DNA of 64,000 bases from Brevibacterium sp. 239c (GTDB lineage Bacteria > Actinomycetota > Actinomycetes > Actinomycetales > Brevibacteriaceae), in NCBI RefSeq assembly GCF_900169365.1, contig NZ_FXZH01000020.1, positions 21,119 to 85,118 of the forward strand, written 5' to 3'. The position numbers and the translations under genes are program-made. This document shows, in pieces, positions 23,890-32,958 of this stretch. Numbering within the stretch: position 1 is the stretch's first letter; every line of letters begins with the position of its first letter. The notes below the pieces were generated by a model. That model was not told the DNA's origin. It saw nothing but the letters and a program-made list of their open reading frames with translations, and did not search any database.

Positions 23890-24849
23890 CTAAGCATCCC
23901 CGACGGTTGCGATCCGTGTCGGCAGTGCAACCTCGGGTGAAAGTTCCGGCAGGCCGGGGGTGCCCGAGCGCGGATCGGTGCTCCACGCGGCTACGCGTTC
24001 ATCTGCGACCTGAACCACGAGTCGATCGACCTGCCACCGCACGAGGTCCGCCTCAGCTCCGGGCGCGAGGACTCCCCCATCTGGGTTGCCGGCGGCCCGA
24101 TGAGCGAACCGGGTGCCTGCGTTGAACGCCGCGCGCGCTCCGATTCCGTTCTCACCGACGACGGCAGAACGCACGGCGGCCCACGGAGATTCCTGGGAGT
24201 CGGTCCACGACACCTGGGCCCCTGCCGACAGCAGCTGCGCCAGAGGCTGCGGCTGTGCGGGGTCGAGGGTGATCGCAATGCCGGAGTAACCCAACGGTGT
24301 GACGAAATCATCGTCGACGCTGAAATTCAACAGCAGACGATATCCATTGCGCTGTGCAAGTGCTGCATGTTCGCGCACCCGGTCGAGGACCTCGCCGAGG
24401 CGGCGGTTCGACTCGACCTGGATGTACAGGGACGTTTCCGGCATCGTATCGAGGGCCAGGAAATCCGCGGCGGCGATACTTGCTCGCTCGGCGTCCGTAT
24501 CCGACGCGGGACCGGCTTCGGAACTGAACTCGGGATACCCGATGACCCTCAGCCCCTGCGGTGCGCGGGCACGGAAGTCTGCCACTGCCTCGGCGCCACC
24601 GAGGACGTGGACGTGGGTGAAACCGGACTCGAGAAGACGGTCCCCGCCGGGCACGCTGTCCCCAAGAGTCAATCCCCCGTGGACGAAACCGGGGGTGAGG
24701 AAGTCACCGTCAAGGTTGATTGCGTCGGGTTCTGCAGCCAATGCGGCTTCATCGGAGCCGATGAACGAGACCTTTCCGTCCTTCGTGCCCAAGGCAGTCG
24801 CAAAGGGGTCGACACTGCTGTATACATCTCCACCAAAGTACATAGTCAC
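23890..24849 (-). CDS. Amidohydrolase-like protein lacking the HxH metal site
   Basis: A 319-residue protein with the outline of a metal-dependent amidohydrolase: an N-terminal composite beta domain (GTKDGKVSFIG), the strand-1 segment LTPGFVHGGLTLG at 51-63, and a C-terminal GVLAPGAEADLVRWQVD typical of the family's closing strand. The normal F-V-D-x-H-x-H that holds the two metal-binding histidines is replaced by F-V-H-G-G-L-T, and I find no convincing replacement site. It is also shorter than usual (about 400). It is therefore probably non-catalytic or uses another mechanism. The gene sits between ppm1 and the exonuclease fusion. The start is GTG 24849 or ATG 24843. Confidence 0.7.
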   Translation of the reverse strand: MTMYFGGDVYSSVDPFATALGTKDGKVSFIGSDEAALAAEPDAINLDGDFLTPGFVHGGLTLGDSVPGGDRLLESGFTHVHVLGGAEAVADFRARAPQGLRVIGYPEFSSEAGPASDTDAERASIAAADFLALDTMPETSLYIQVESNRRLGEVLDRVREHAALAQRNGYRLLLNFSVDDDFVTPLGYSGIAITLDPAQPQPLAQLLSAGAQVSWTDSQESPWAAVRSAVVGENGIGARAAFNAGTRFAHRAAGNPDGGVLAPGAEADLVRWQVDRLVVQVADERVAAWSTDPRSGTPGLPELSPEVALPTRIATVGDA

Positions 24850-24920
24850 AGCCGACAGGCTACACCTCTCTCAGACTGTCTTTGCACTCGAGTCAGTGGT
24901 GTCGGGTATCGTCATCGAGT

Positions 24921-26618
24921 GTGAAGCCCTTGGTTCTGATCGACACGCCCGCCCTGTACTACCGTGCCTTCTATTCGGTTCCCGATTCGATCGTCAACGA
25001 CGAAGGTCAGCCGGTCAACGCCGTGCGCGGCGTCCTCGATGCGATCGCGCAGATGATCCGCCGCTTCGACTCCCCACGAGTCGTGGCGACTATGGACGCC
25101 GATTGGCGGCCGGCCTTTCGCACCGCGATCATGCCCGAATACAAAGCAGCCCGGGTCAAGGACGCCGAAGCAGGCACTGAGATCCCACCCGAACTGGCTG
25201 TGCAGCTGCCGATCATGACTCGCGTCCTTCGTGCTGCCGGAATCCCCATCGCCGAGGTGGATGGCACCGAGGCCGACGATGTGATCGCGACCATGGCCGC
25301 CCAGTCCCGTACCCCGGTGGTCATCGTCTCCCCGGACCGTGACCTTCTCGCCCTCATCGACACCACCACGGACGTCAGCGTGCTCCGCCCGCGCAAGGGC
25401 GGCGAGTGGGAGGCCATCACGCAGGCCGATCTGCCCGAAGCCTACGGTGTGCCGGATGGAACCCGGTACCGTGAGCTCGCCGCGATGCGCGGTGATCCCT
25501 CGGACGGGTTGCCTGGTGCCCCTGGGATCGGCGAGAAGACCGCTGCAACGTTGCTATCGAACTTCGGTTCCTTCGAGTCGATCATCAAAGCTGCGAAGGC
25601 GGGAGTGAAGACGGGTGGTCTCAGCCCCAAGCGAGCCACCACTCTGATCGAAGAAGAAGAGAATCTGCACAAGACCATCGAGGTCATGCGCTGTCTGACC
25701 GATGTCGCTCATGGACTCGACCTCGAATCCGTTCCGGGCGAGCTCGATCGCATTGCGGTCGAGGCGGCTGCTCGCGGCCAGAACATCCGTCGCTCGGTCG
25801 ACAATCTCATTGCTGCTCTCGGCAGTGCCGACACGGAGTCCGGTGCCGACAGTCACCCCACTGGCACCAGCGCACCCGCTTCAGCTCAGACATCTGGTGC
25901 AGATTCGCCGACCGCGCCGCCTCCGGGACCGGTCTCTGCCGATTCGTGGTCGCAGTCTCGTCTGGTCGGATTCGATCTGGAGACTACCGGAGTCGACCCA
26001 TCGACTGCCAGAATCGTGACCGCTGCATTCGTCGAATCCGCTGAGGACTCACGCACTTGGCTGGCCGATCCGGGAGTCGAGATACCCGAACCTGCCCGGG
26101 CCGTTCACGGAATCACCACCGAATTCGCCCAGGCCAACGGTGCTCCCGTGGCAGACGTGGTCGCCGAACTCTGCACTGTCCTGGCCGATCTAAAAGCCGA
26201 TGGTGCCGTGGTCGTCGGCCACAACATCGTCTATGACCTCAGTGTCATGGCGGCCGAGGTCAAGCGTCATCAGCCTCACATCGATCTTGCGGGCCTGCTG
26301 CCGACGATCGTCGACACCTTTGTTCTGGACAAACGCGTCGAGCAGTTCCGTCGCGGCAAAAGGACTCTGACTGAGACGGCCAAACGGTGGAAGGTGACGC
26401 TGCTCGATGCCCACGATGCGGCTGCGGACGCCCTTGCCGCCCTGGACATTTCCCGAGCGTTGGCCGAGAACTCGAAGGAGATCGCGAGCCTGACTCGGGA
26501 CGAGATCATGGCCGCCCAGGGCGATTGGAAACGCGCCCAAGCCGCTGACCTGCAGTCGTGGTTACGCCGAAAGGGCAACGCCGATGCCATCGTCGATGGT
26601 TCCTGGCCCATGGCCTGA
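24921..26618 (+). CDS. Fused 5'-3' exonuclease (Pol I-type) and DnaQ-type 3'-5' exonuclease
   Basis: A 565-residue protein joining two nuclease modules. Residues 1-170 are a PIN-like 5' nuclease with LIDTPALYYRAF (Asp8), DGTEADDVIAT (Glu117, Asp119, Asp120) and VSPDRDLLAL (Asp139, Asp141). Residues 185-265 are the H3TH domain, with MRGDPSDGLPGAPGIGEKTA. A Ser/Thr/Pro/Ala linker covers about 301-345. Residues 347-515 are a DEDDh exonuclease: FDLET (Asp352, Glu354), GHNIVYD (Asp439) and AHDAAAD (His498, Asp503). It resembles Pol I without a polymerase, yet with an epsilon-like proofreader. The GTG at 24921 is chosen; a TTG at 24882 would add 13 residues. secA2 follows by 42 bases. It corresponds in position to mycobacterial Rv2090. 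Confidence 0.88.
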   Translation: MKPLVLIDTPALYYRAFYSVPDSIVNDEGQPVNAVRGVLDAIAQMIRRFDSPRVVATMDADWRPAFRTAIMPEYKAARVKDAEAGTEIPPELAVQLPIMTRVLRAAGIPIAEVDGTEADDVIATMAAQSRTPVVIVSPDRDLLALIDTTTDVSVLRPRKGGEWEAITQADLPEAYGVPDGTRYRELAAMRGDPSDGLPGAPGIGEKTAATLLSNFGSFESIIKAAKAGVKTGGLSPKRATTLIEEEENLHKTIEVMRCLTDVAHGLDLESVPGELDRIAVEAAARGQNIRRSVDNLIAALGSADTESGADSHPTGTSAPASAQTSGADSPTAPPPGPVSADSWSQSRLVGFDLETTGVDPSTARIVTAAFVESAEDSRTWLADPGVEIPEPARAVHGITTEFAQANGAPVADVVAELCTVLADLKADGAVVVGHNIVYDLSVMAAEVKRHQPHIDLAGLLPTIVDTFVLDKRVEQFRRGKRTLTETAKRWKVTLLDAHDAAADALAALDISRALAENSKEIASLTRDEIMAAQGDWKRAQAADLQSWLRRKGNADAIVDGSWPMA

Positions 26619-26660
26619 ACGATAGAATCAACTGCGACCATCACTCGACAAAGGACGATA

Positions 26661-28922
26661 ATGGGTTTCTTTTCACGACTGCTCAACCGACCTGGTGCTC
26701 AGGCTGACAAAGCCACGGGGTGGTTCGATAAGGCCGCCGACGATCTGGCGACCGCGAGTCGTGAGTATGCGGAGTTGGATGACAACGAGCTGACCGAGGC
26801 CGCTGCCGATATCTTCACCTCAGGCTCGGTGCAGGACAACCTCGTTCGCTACTGTGCGCTGGCCCGCGAAGCTGCCGAACGGGCCCTCGACGAGCGTGCC
26901 TATGACACGCAGATCAAGGGCCTCGTCGGGCTCCTGCAGGCGAATGTCGTGCAGATGGCCACGGGTGAGGGTAAGACCCTCGTCGGTGCTCTCGCCGCCG
27001 CCGGTTACGCTCTGCAGGGTCGCCGAGTCCACGTCGTCAGCGTCAACGACTATCTGGCTGTCCGCGACCGCACGTGGATGAAGCCTCTCTTCGATCTCCT
27101 GGGTGTGAAGTCAGCATCGATCTCCGGAACTCAGAGTGAGACCGAGCGCCGCGAAGCCTATGGCGCTGAGGTGCTCTATGCTTCCGTGACGGAAGTCGGC
27201 TTCGACGTGCTGCGCGATCGTTTCGTCACTGACGACGCCCAGATCCGCGTCCCTGAGCGTGATGTCGTCATCGTCGACGAGGCTGACTCGGTACTCATCG
27301 ACGAGGCCCGTGTCCCACTCGTCCTCGCTGGATCTGCCAGCGTCGAAGACGCCAATGCTGCGATCGCGGCACTTGTCGAGACGCTGGAGCCTGGTGTCGA
27401 TTACGAAGTCAGCCAGGATCATCAGGCCGTCTCGCTGACCGACGAAGGAATCAATCACGTCGAGGCCGAACTCGAAGACGAGCTCTTCGGTGAAGACGCG
27501 TCCAATCTCGCCGCAGTCAACCTGGCCCTGTATGCGAAGTCCTTGGTCAATCGTGATGTCGACTATCTTGTCGTCGATGGACGGGTCAAGCTCATCTCAG
27601 CCTCCCGTGGGCGTGTGGCCGAACTCCAGCGTTGGCCTGACGGACTGCAGGCTGCGGTTGAGGCGAAAGAGGGTGTGGGCACCACCGAGAGCGGTGAAAT
27701 CCTTGACCAGATGACCGTCGAAGAACTCATCCACGGCTACGAGACCGTCTGCGGAATGACCGGCACCGCGCTGGCTGTCGGCGATGACCTACGTGAGTTC
27801 TACAACCTTGAGATCGTGCCAGTCGACACGCACCTACCTGTCATCCGAGTCGACGAACCCGACCGGCTCTACACCTATCAGGAGTCCAAGGAACGCGCGA
27901 TCGTCGACGAGGTCGCCGAGAACCACGCCAATGATCGTCCCGTGCTCATCGGGACGTCCTCGGTGGCAGAGAGTGAGTCACTGGCGGCACGGCTCATCGA
28001 ACGCGGCATCGACGTCACGGTCCTCAACGCCAAAGACGACTCTCTTGAAGCCGACGTCATCGCTGCCGCCGGCGCCCCCGGAGCCGTCACAGTCTCGACC
28101 CAGATGGCCGGACGCGGCACCGATATCCGCCTGGCCGACGACAGCGTCGCCGAGTCCGGCGGCCTGCTGGTCATCGGCGCCGGACGTTACCTGTCCTCAC
28201 GCCTTGATGACCAGCTGCGTGGGCGCGCCGGACGTCAGGGTGACCCTGGGACCTCTGTGTTCTTCACCAGCCTCGAAGACGAGCTCTTGACTCGTGTGCC
28301 GGAGATCCAACGCTTCGTCTCCGAAGGTGACGAGACCGGGTGGATCGAATCGAAGCGTGCACTGGGCCTCGTCGAACACGCTCAGCGCGTGGCCGAAGGC
28401 CAGAACACAGCTCTGCACCGCGACACCTGGAAGTTCAACGAACTCATGGCCAAGCAACGTGACCTCGTCCTGTCCCGACGCAAGGAGCTGCGTGACGATG
28501 ACGAGGCCATCAACGAGCTAAAGGAACGCCTGGGCGATGTGGCGACGGACCTGTCGGCCGAGCACTCACAGGAACTTGTCGACGCCACGCTGCGCGAAGT
28601 GATGCTCTTCCATCTCGACGCCCGCTGGGTCGATCATCTCGCCTTCCTCAACGATCTGCGTGAGGGTATCCATCTGCGCACCTTCGCACGTGAAAAACCC
28701 CACGAGGCGTTCAATACGGAGTCGATCCGCGTCTTCTCCTCATTCTGGTCAGACGTCATCGAAGATTCGGCGTCGACGGTCGAAGAGGCGGAGTTTACGG
28801 ATACCGGAATCGACCTGGAATCCCACGGCCTCAAGCGGCCGTCGTCGACGTGGACCTATCTGACCACGGAGAGCGCATTCGGCTCCGACATCGAGAACAT
28901 CGTCAAGAAGGTCAAGCGCTGA
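26661..28922 (+). CDS. secA2: Accessory Sec translocase ATPase SecA2
   Basis: A 753-residue SecA ATPase shorter than housekeeping SecA1. Visible are the Walker A MATGEGKTLVGAL (about 95-107), SVNDYLAVRD, the DEAD-type IVDEADSVLIDEAR, the second motor domain with VSTQMAGRGTDIRL and RGRAGRQGDPG, and the central TAATMTG-like CGMTGTALAVG. The C-terminal zinc/SecB-binding tail is absent, as expected for actinobacterial SecA2. In Mycobacterium it exports a small set of proteins that often lack normal signals. The ATG at 26661 follows AAAGGACGATA. It lies 42 bases downstream of the exonuclease fusion, possibly in one transcript, and ends in a strong terminator. Confidence 0.92.
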   Translation: MGFFSRLLNRPGAQADKATGWFDKAADDLATASREYAELDDNELTEAAADIFTSGSVQDNLVRYCALAREAAERALDERAYDTQIKGLVGLLQANVVQMATGEGKTLVGALAAAGYALQGRRVHVVSVNDYLAVRDRTWMKPLFDLLGVKSASISGTQSETERREAYGAEVLYASVTEVGFDVLRDRFVTDDAQIRVPERDVVIVDEADSVLIDEARVPLVLAGSASVEDANAAIAALVETLEPGVDYEVSQDHQAVSLTDEGINHVEAELEDELFGEDASNLAAVNLALYAKSLVNRDVDYLVVDGRVKLISASRGRVAELQRWPDGLQAAVEAKEGVGTTESGEILDQMTVEELIHGYETVCGMTGTALAVGDDLREFYNLEIVPVDTHLPVIRVDEPDRLYTYQESKERAIVDEVAENHANDRPVLIGTSSVAESESLAARLIERGIDVTVLNAKDDSLEADVIAAAGAPGAVTVSTQMAGRGTDIRLADDSVAESGGLLVIGAGRYLSSRLDDQLRGRAGRQGDPGTSVFFTSLEDELLTRVPEIQRFVSEGDETGWIESKRALGLVEHAQRVAEGQNTALHRDTWKFNELMAKQRDLVLSRRKELRDDDEAINELKERLGDVATDLSAEHSQELVDATLREVMLFHLDARWVDHLAFLNDLREGIHLRTFAREKPHEAFNTESIRVFSSFWSDVIEDSASTVEEAEFTDTGIDLESHGLKRPSSTWTYLTTESAFGSDIENIVKKVKR

Positions 28923-28929
28923 GAAGTTC

Positions 28930-28963
28930 CTGGGCCCGCCTCCATCTCCGAAGGCGGGCCCAG
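28930..28963 (+). terminator. Terminator of secA2
   Basis: CTGGGCCCGCCT pairs perfectly with AGGCGGGCCCAG across a 10-nt loop, directly after the secA2 stop codon and before the convergent helY gene. Confidence 0.8.
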
Positions 28964-28969
28964 ATTCTC

Positions 28970-29000
28970 GGTTGCCCAATGCCCGGTTGCTCGATTGCCC
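28970..29000. repeat. Imperfect tandem repeat, two units
   Basis: GGTTGCCCAATGCCC is followed by GGTTGCTCGATTGCCC. The two 15/16-base units sit between the secA2 terminator and the helY stop codon. No function is evident. Confidence 0.4.
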
Positions 29001-29022
29001 AGCACCGTAGGCGAACTGCTGC

Positions 29023-31746
29023 TCAGGAGTCTGCGACGACTCCGCGGCGGATGGCTTCGATGGTGCGACGGATACGCACAGCGGTCTCCAGTTCGGCGAC
29101 CTCGGCAACCTGACCGAGTAGGTCAAGGCTCTGTTTGGCCCACCGTACGAAGTCTCCGGCAGCGATGTCTGTGCCGCGAAGGGAGTCTGCGAGGTTCTTG
29201 CCTTCGGTCCACCGATACATCGGTTTGAACAGCCCCCGGTCGGGTTCCTGCGTCGTTGACAGGGCGTGCTGCTCCTCAAGTTGGAACAGTTTGCGCCAGA
29301 TCGTCACTGCCTCATCACCGTTGACTTTGAGGTCGCGGCTTGGGGCCCGTTCAGGATGCAGGGTGTCACCGCGTCGGGACTGGAAGACGAAGCATGAGGC
29401 GAATCCCGCGAGCTCAGGTTCGACGAGGTTGTCCCACAGCCCGGCCCGAATGGTCAGCGCTACGAGCAGGTCCCGTTCGCCATAGATGCGACGCAGCATG
29501 TCCGACTGCTCGGGATCGAAGCCGAGTGTGCGCAGCACGTCTTGAACACGTTCGAACACGAGAGCGATCGACGTGGTTCGTCCTTCGATCCGGGCGATGA
29601 GCGAATCGTTCTCCTTGACCAGTTTGGCCGCTCGGCTGGCCCACCTGGCGTGCATCTCGCGGTCCGGGCAGTCGTGACAGGGATGAGCGCGCAGCTGCGC
29701 GGTCATCTCGGACACGCTCGAGCTGATACCGGAGGCACCGGATGAGGATTGCCACTGCGCCTGCGAATCGACCTTGCCGTCGTGTTTGGCGTCGTTAAGG
29801 ATGCCCAGCAGCTGCCTGCGGTCCCCTGCCTGCCTGTGATTGAATTTCTTCGGCACACGCACCCGGCCCTGTGCTGCCAGCGGCTCTGTCACCTCATGGG
29901 GGCGCAGATGCCAGACCTTCCCCTGCTCGGTGAGCACCGTCGGCAGGCGTGATTCTCCATCGCGGGAGCTCATGGGTGCAATGATGACGGCAGTGCCCTC
30001 AACGCGTTTCGCAGGCAGGGTGACGACATCGCCGACCTTGAGTGCGCTCAGCGACTCGACGATCTCGCGCTGCCGGTTCTTCGACTTGGTGCGTGTCTCC
30101 TGCTTCTCGGCGTCGCTGATGGCCTGCCGCAGACGCGCGTATTCGGCGAAGTCGCCGAGCTCGCACTGCATCGACTTCTCATAGGCTGCGATCGTTGTTT
30201 CGTTCTTCCGCACCTTCTTCGCCAGCCCCACGACGGCCTTGTCGGCCTGGAACTGTGCAAAAGAGGTCTCGAGGACCTTCGCGGCCTCGGCAGAACTCAT
30301 TCTCGACAGCAGATTCGCCGTCATGTTGTAGGTGGGTCCGAACGCGGAGTTTAGCGCATACGAACGGTTGGAGGCCAGCCCCGCGATCTCATTGACCTCG
30401 AGGCTGGGGTGCCAGACGACGACGGAATGCCCGATCTTGTCAATGCCGCGGCGCCCGGCTCGGCCCGTCAGCTGGGTGTACTCCCCCGGCGTGATCGATA
30501 CGTGGGCCTCACCGTTGAACTTCACCAGCTTCTCCAGGACGACTGTGCGGGCAGGCATGTTGATGCCCAAGGCCAGAGTCTCCGTGGCGAAGACGACCTT
30601 GATGATCCCCTGGGAGAAGAGTTCCTCGACGAGCTGCTTGAACTGCGGGATCATTCCGGCGTGGTGGGCGGCGACTCCCAGCAGCAGACCTTCCCGGAAC
30701 GAATGGAATCCGAGAATGCCGAGGTCCTCGCTGGCGAGCTCATCGCGCAGCCTCTCGAGTGCTGCATTGATGATGACCTTCTCTTCGCGGGAGTTCAGGT
30801 CATAGCCGGAGGCCAGATACTGTTCCACCGCCTCGTCGCAGGCATTGCGGGAGAAGATGAACATGATCGCCGGCAGCATGCCGGTCTCTGCCAGGGAGGA
30901 CACGACCTGAGTGCGGCTGGGCCTGCGGAAGCGCGCTCGGGTGGCTCGCTCACGCCGCGAGCGGGGACCACCATGGGTCCGGGTCGCGTGGTTGAGGGCT
31001 GGATCGATCCGTTCGGAGTCGTGATGGGTGAAGAGATCGTACATGCGGTGGCCGACGAGGACATGGTTGACCAGCGGGACCGGGCGATGAGTGGTGGAGA
31101 TGACGGTTGTGGGTCCGCGCACCTCGCGCAGCCAGGCACCGAACTCCTCGACGTTGGATACGGTCGCAGACAGGGACACCATCTGCACCCGATCCGGCAG
31201 GTGGATGATCACTTCTTCCCAGACGGGTCCGCGGAAACGGTCGGCCAGATAGTGCACCTCGTCAAGGACGACGAACCCGAGGTCGGCGAGTCCCGACAGG
31301 TCGTTGTAGAGCATGTTGCGCAGGACTTCTGTCGTCATCACGATGATCGGCGCATCGCGTCGGATCGAGGTGTCACCCGTGAGCAGCCCGACGTTCTCCA
31401 CACCGTGAACATCCATGAGGTCATTGAACTTCTGGTTGCTCAGTGCCTTGATCGGCGTGGTGTAGAAGACTCGCTTGCCTTCGTCCCTGGCCAGTTCAAC
31501 GGCGAATTCCGCGATCAGGGTCTTGCCAGCACCTGTGGGTGCCGTGACGAGGACGTCTTTGCCTTCCTGCAGCTGTGTGCAGGCTTCGAGCTGGAAGTCG
31601 TCGAGCTCGAAGTCTGTTCTGGCTGAGAATCGGCCCAAGGGAGTCTGCGCCTTCTTCGTCCTGTCCCGATAGTCGGCATAGGCGGCCGAAGGGCTCAGCG
31701 GCTTCGCATCTGCCGAAGGTTCGGCCGGGCTCGAGGATTCAGTCAT
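29023..31746 (-). CDS. helY: Ski2-like DEAD/DEAH-box RNA helicase HelY
   Basis: A 907-residue superfamily 2 helicase. The motor has TAPTGAGKTLIAEFA (Walker A), VVLDEVHYLADR (the DEVH box), SLSATVSN (motif III), and motifs V/VI as ATETLALGINMPARTVVLE and QLTGRAGRRGIDK. A long C-terminal rRNA-processing-arch/DSHCT-like region follows from about residue 500, including a Cys-rich CHDCPDREMHARW. Orthologues (mycobacterial HelY, Rv2092c) lie beside tatC and the proteasome genes, as here. The ATG at 31746 overlaps the end of tatC slightly upstream; a TTG at 31761 lies inside tatC. It probably remodels RNA, with yeast Ski2/Mtr4 as the distant analogues. Confidence 0.92.
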   Translation of the reverse strand: MTESSSPAEPSADAKPLSPSAAYADYRDRTKKAQTPLGRFSARTDFELDDFQLEACTQLQEGKDVLVTAPTGAGKTLIAEFAVELARDEGKRVFYTTPIKALSNQKFNDLMDVHGVENVGLLTGDTSIRRDAPIIVMTTEVLRNMLYNDLSGLADLGFVVLDEVHYLADRFRGPVWEEVIIHLPDRVQMVSLSATVSNVEEFGAWLREVRGPTTVISTTHRPVPLVNHVLVGHRMYDLFTHHDSERIDPALNHATRTHGGPRSRRERATRARFRRPSRTQVVSSLAETGMLPAIMFIFSRNACDEAVEQYLASGYDLNSREEKVIINAALERLRDELASEDLGILGFHSFREGLLLGVAAHHAGMIPQFKQLVEELFSQGIIKVVFATETLALGINMPARTVVLEKLVKFNGEAHVSITPGEYTQLTGRAGRRGIDKIGHSVVVWHPSLEVNEIAGLASNRSYALNSAFGPTYNMTANLLSRMSSAEAAKVLETSFAQFQADKAVVGLAKKVRKNETTIAAYEKSMQCELGDFAEYARLRQAISDAEKQETRTKSKNRQREIVESLSALKVGDVVTLPAKRVEGTAVIIAPMSSRDGESRLPTVLTEQGKVWHLRPHEVTEPLAAQGRVRVPKKFNHRQAGDRRQLLGILNDAKHDGKVDSQAQWQSSSGASGISSSVSEMTAQLRAHPCHDCPDREMHARWASRAAKLVKENDSLIARIEGRTTSIALVFERVQDVLRTLGFDPEQSDMLRRIYGERDLLVALTIRAGLWDNLVEPELAGFASCFVFQSRRGDTLHPERAPSRDLKVNGDEAVTIWRKLFQLEEQHALSTTQEPDRGLFKPMYRWTEGKNLADSLRGTDIAAGDFVRWAKQSLDLLGQVAEVAELETAVRIRRTIEAIRRGVVADS

Positions 31747-31753
31747 GCTTCTC

Positions 31754-32581
31754 TCAGTCAATCGGTTCGTCGGGGTCGACCCACAGGCCTTGTGCGATGA
31801 GGCGCTTCTTGCGTCTCCTATCGTTGAATACGCAGATCACCCACGCCAAACAGAAGAGCGTCATCATCGGGATCACAAGGAAGAACATCGACATCGCGTC
31901 GGGAGTGGGGGTGGCAATGGCGGCAAACAGGAAAACGAGCATCACGATGATCCGCCAGGACTTCTGGATCCTGACCGCTGAGAGGATTCCCATCATGTTG
32001 AGCCCGACCATGAGCACCGGAAGGACGAATGCCAGACCGAAGACCACGATGATGACCATCACGAAGCTCAGGTAGTCCTGGGCAGGGATGATGTTCGTGC
32101 CGCCAGCTGGGGTGAATGACGTCAGTGCTTTGACAGCGTTGGGAAGGGCGAAGAAGGCCATCGTCGAACCCGCGAGGAACAGCGGAATGGCTGCACCGAG
32201 GAAACCGACGGAGTACAGCTTCTCCTTCTTCGTCAGTCCAGGCACTATGAATGCCCAGATTTCATAGAGCCAGATCGGGCAGGACAGAAAGATGCCGATG
32301 AAGAACGACAGTTTGATCTTCAGATCAAACGGTGAGGCGACTCCGGCGAAATTGATCTCAGCGGTTCGGTCGCCGGAGGCACGGATGCTGCGGATCGGTT
32401 CCTGCAGGATGTCGAGGACCGGATCATAGAGGAACCATCCGGCGACGGCGCCGAGGGCGATCGCGATCGCCGCGACAAGGGCACGATTCCGGAGTTCGAT
32501 GAGGTGCCCGACGACGGGCATCTTCCGTTCGGGGTTCTTCCTCCGTGCCGAAGACGACTGCCGGTCGTTTTGCTCTTTCAC
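31754..32581 (-). CDS. tatC: Sec-independent protein translocase subunit TatC
   Basis: A 275-residue membrane protein with six transmembrane helices. It starts with the conserved MPVVGHLIELRNRAL motif on the N-terminal cytoplasmic side, then the first helix, and later FFIGIFLSCPIWLYEIWAFIVPGLTKKEK, which is the signature loop after helix 2 with the conserved Pro and Glu. TatC binds twin-arginine signal peptides and works with TatA. Its GTG start overlaps the tatA stop codon by four bases (GTGA), so the two genes are translationally coupled. helY follows directly. No tatB gene is seen in the window. Confidence 0.96.
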   Translation of the reverse strand: MKEQNDRQSSSARRKNPERKMPVVGHLIELRNRALVAAIAIALGAVAGWFLYDPVLDILQEPIRSIRASGDRTAEINFAGVASPFDLKIKLSFFIGIFLSCPIWLYEIWAFIVPGLTKKEKLYSVGFLGAAIPLFLAGSTMAFFALPNAVKALTSFTPAGGTNIIPAQDYLSFVMVIIVVFGLAFVLPVLMVGLNMMGILSAVRIQKSWRIIVMLVFLFAAIATPTPDAMSMFFLVIPMMTLFCLAWVICVFNDRRRKKRLIAQGLWVDPDEPID

Positions 32582-32859
32582 TTCTCGTGAGACTGCGGAT
32601 CCTGCTTTTCCTGCGCAGGCTGCTCAGGCTTTCGGGTAGCCTCGGCGGTCGACGAGGTGTTGTTTTCGGTGGCTTCGCGGTTGAGCTCGCCCGGTTCCGT
32701 CTTCTTGGGCTCATCGTCATCACGGAGATCCTTGACCTCTGCTTTGAAGATCTTCATCGACTGACCAAGGCTTCTGGCCAACGCCGGCAGCTTGGGTGCG
32801 CCGAAAATGATCACGATGATGAGGATGACGATCGCGATCTGCACGAAACTCGGTTTCAT
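32578..32859 (-). CDS. tatA: Sec-independent protein translocase subunit TatA
   Basis: A 93-residue protein with one N-terminal transmembrane helix (FVQIAIVILIIVIIFGAPKLP), the F-G-x-x-K-L-P hinge, an amphipathic helix (ALARSLGQSMKIFKAEVKDL) and a long, highly charged, unstructured tail rich in Glu, Lys and Gln. TatA oligomerises to form the folded-protein conduit of the Tat system. The ATG at 32859 follows an AAGGAGTCCCC stretch on its own strand. It overlaps tatC, and pafC lies 99 bases upstream on the same strand. Confidence 0.95.
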   Translation of the reverse strand: MKPSFVQIAIVILIIVIIFGAPKLPALARSLGQSMKIFKAEVKDLRDDDEPKKTEPGELNREATENNTSSTAEATRKPEQPAQEKQDPQSHEK

Positions 32860-32958
32860 GGGGACTCCTTGACTATTGTCTGCTCTGAAAGATTCTACGC
32901 TGTGTGGCTGTGCCTTTCATCCTCGCGCCACGGCCAGACCCCTGTGCGAAGTCCAGAC

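Noticed and set aside
23877..24125. A short basic plus-strand frame beginning with two ATGs near 23877
   Set aside because: It is antisense to the 3' end of the amidohydrolase-like gene, with an Arg/Pro-rich composition typical of shadow frames.
30409..31626. A 405-codon plus-strand frame within helY
   Set aside because: It is antisense to the helicase motifs and shows no conserved pattern or ribosome site.
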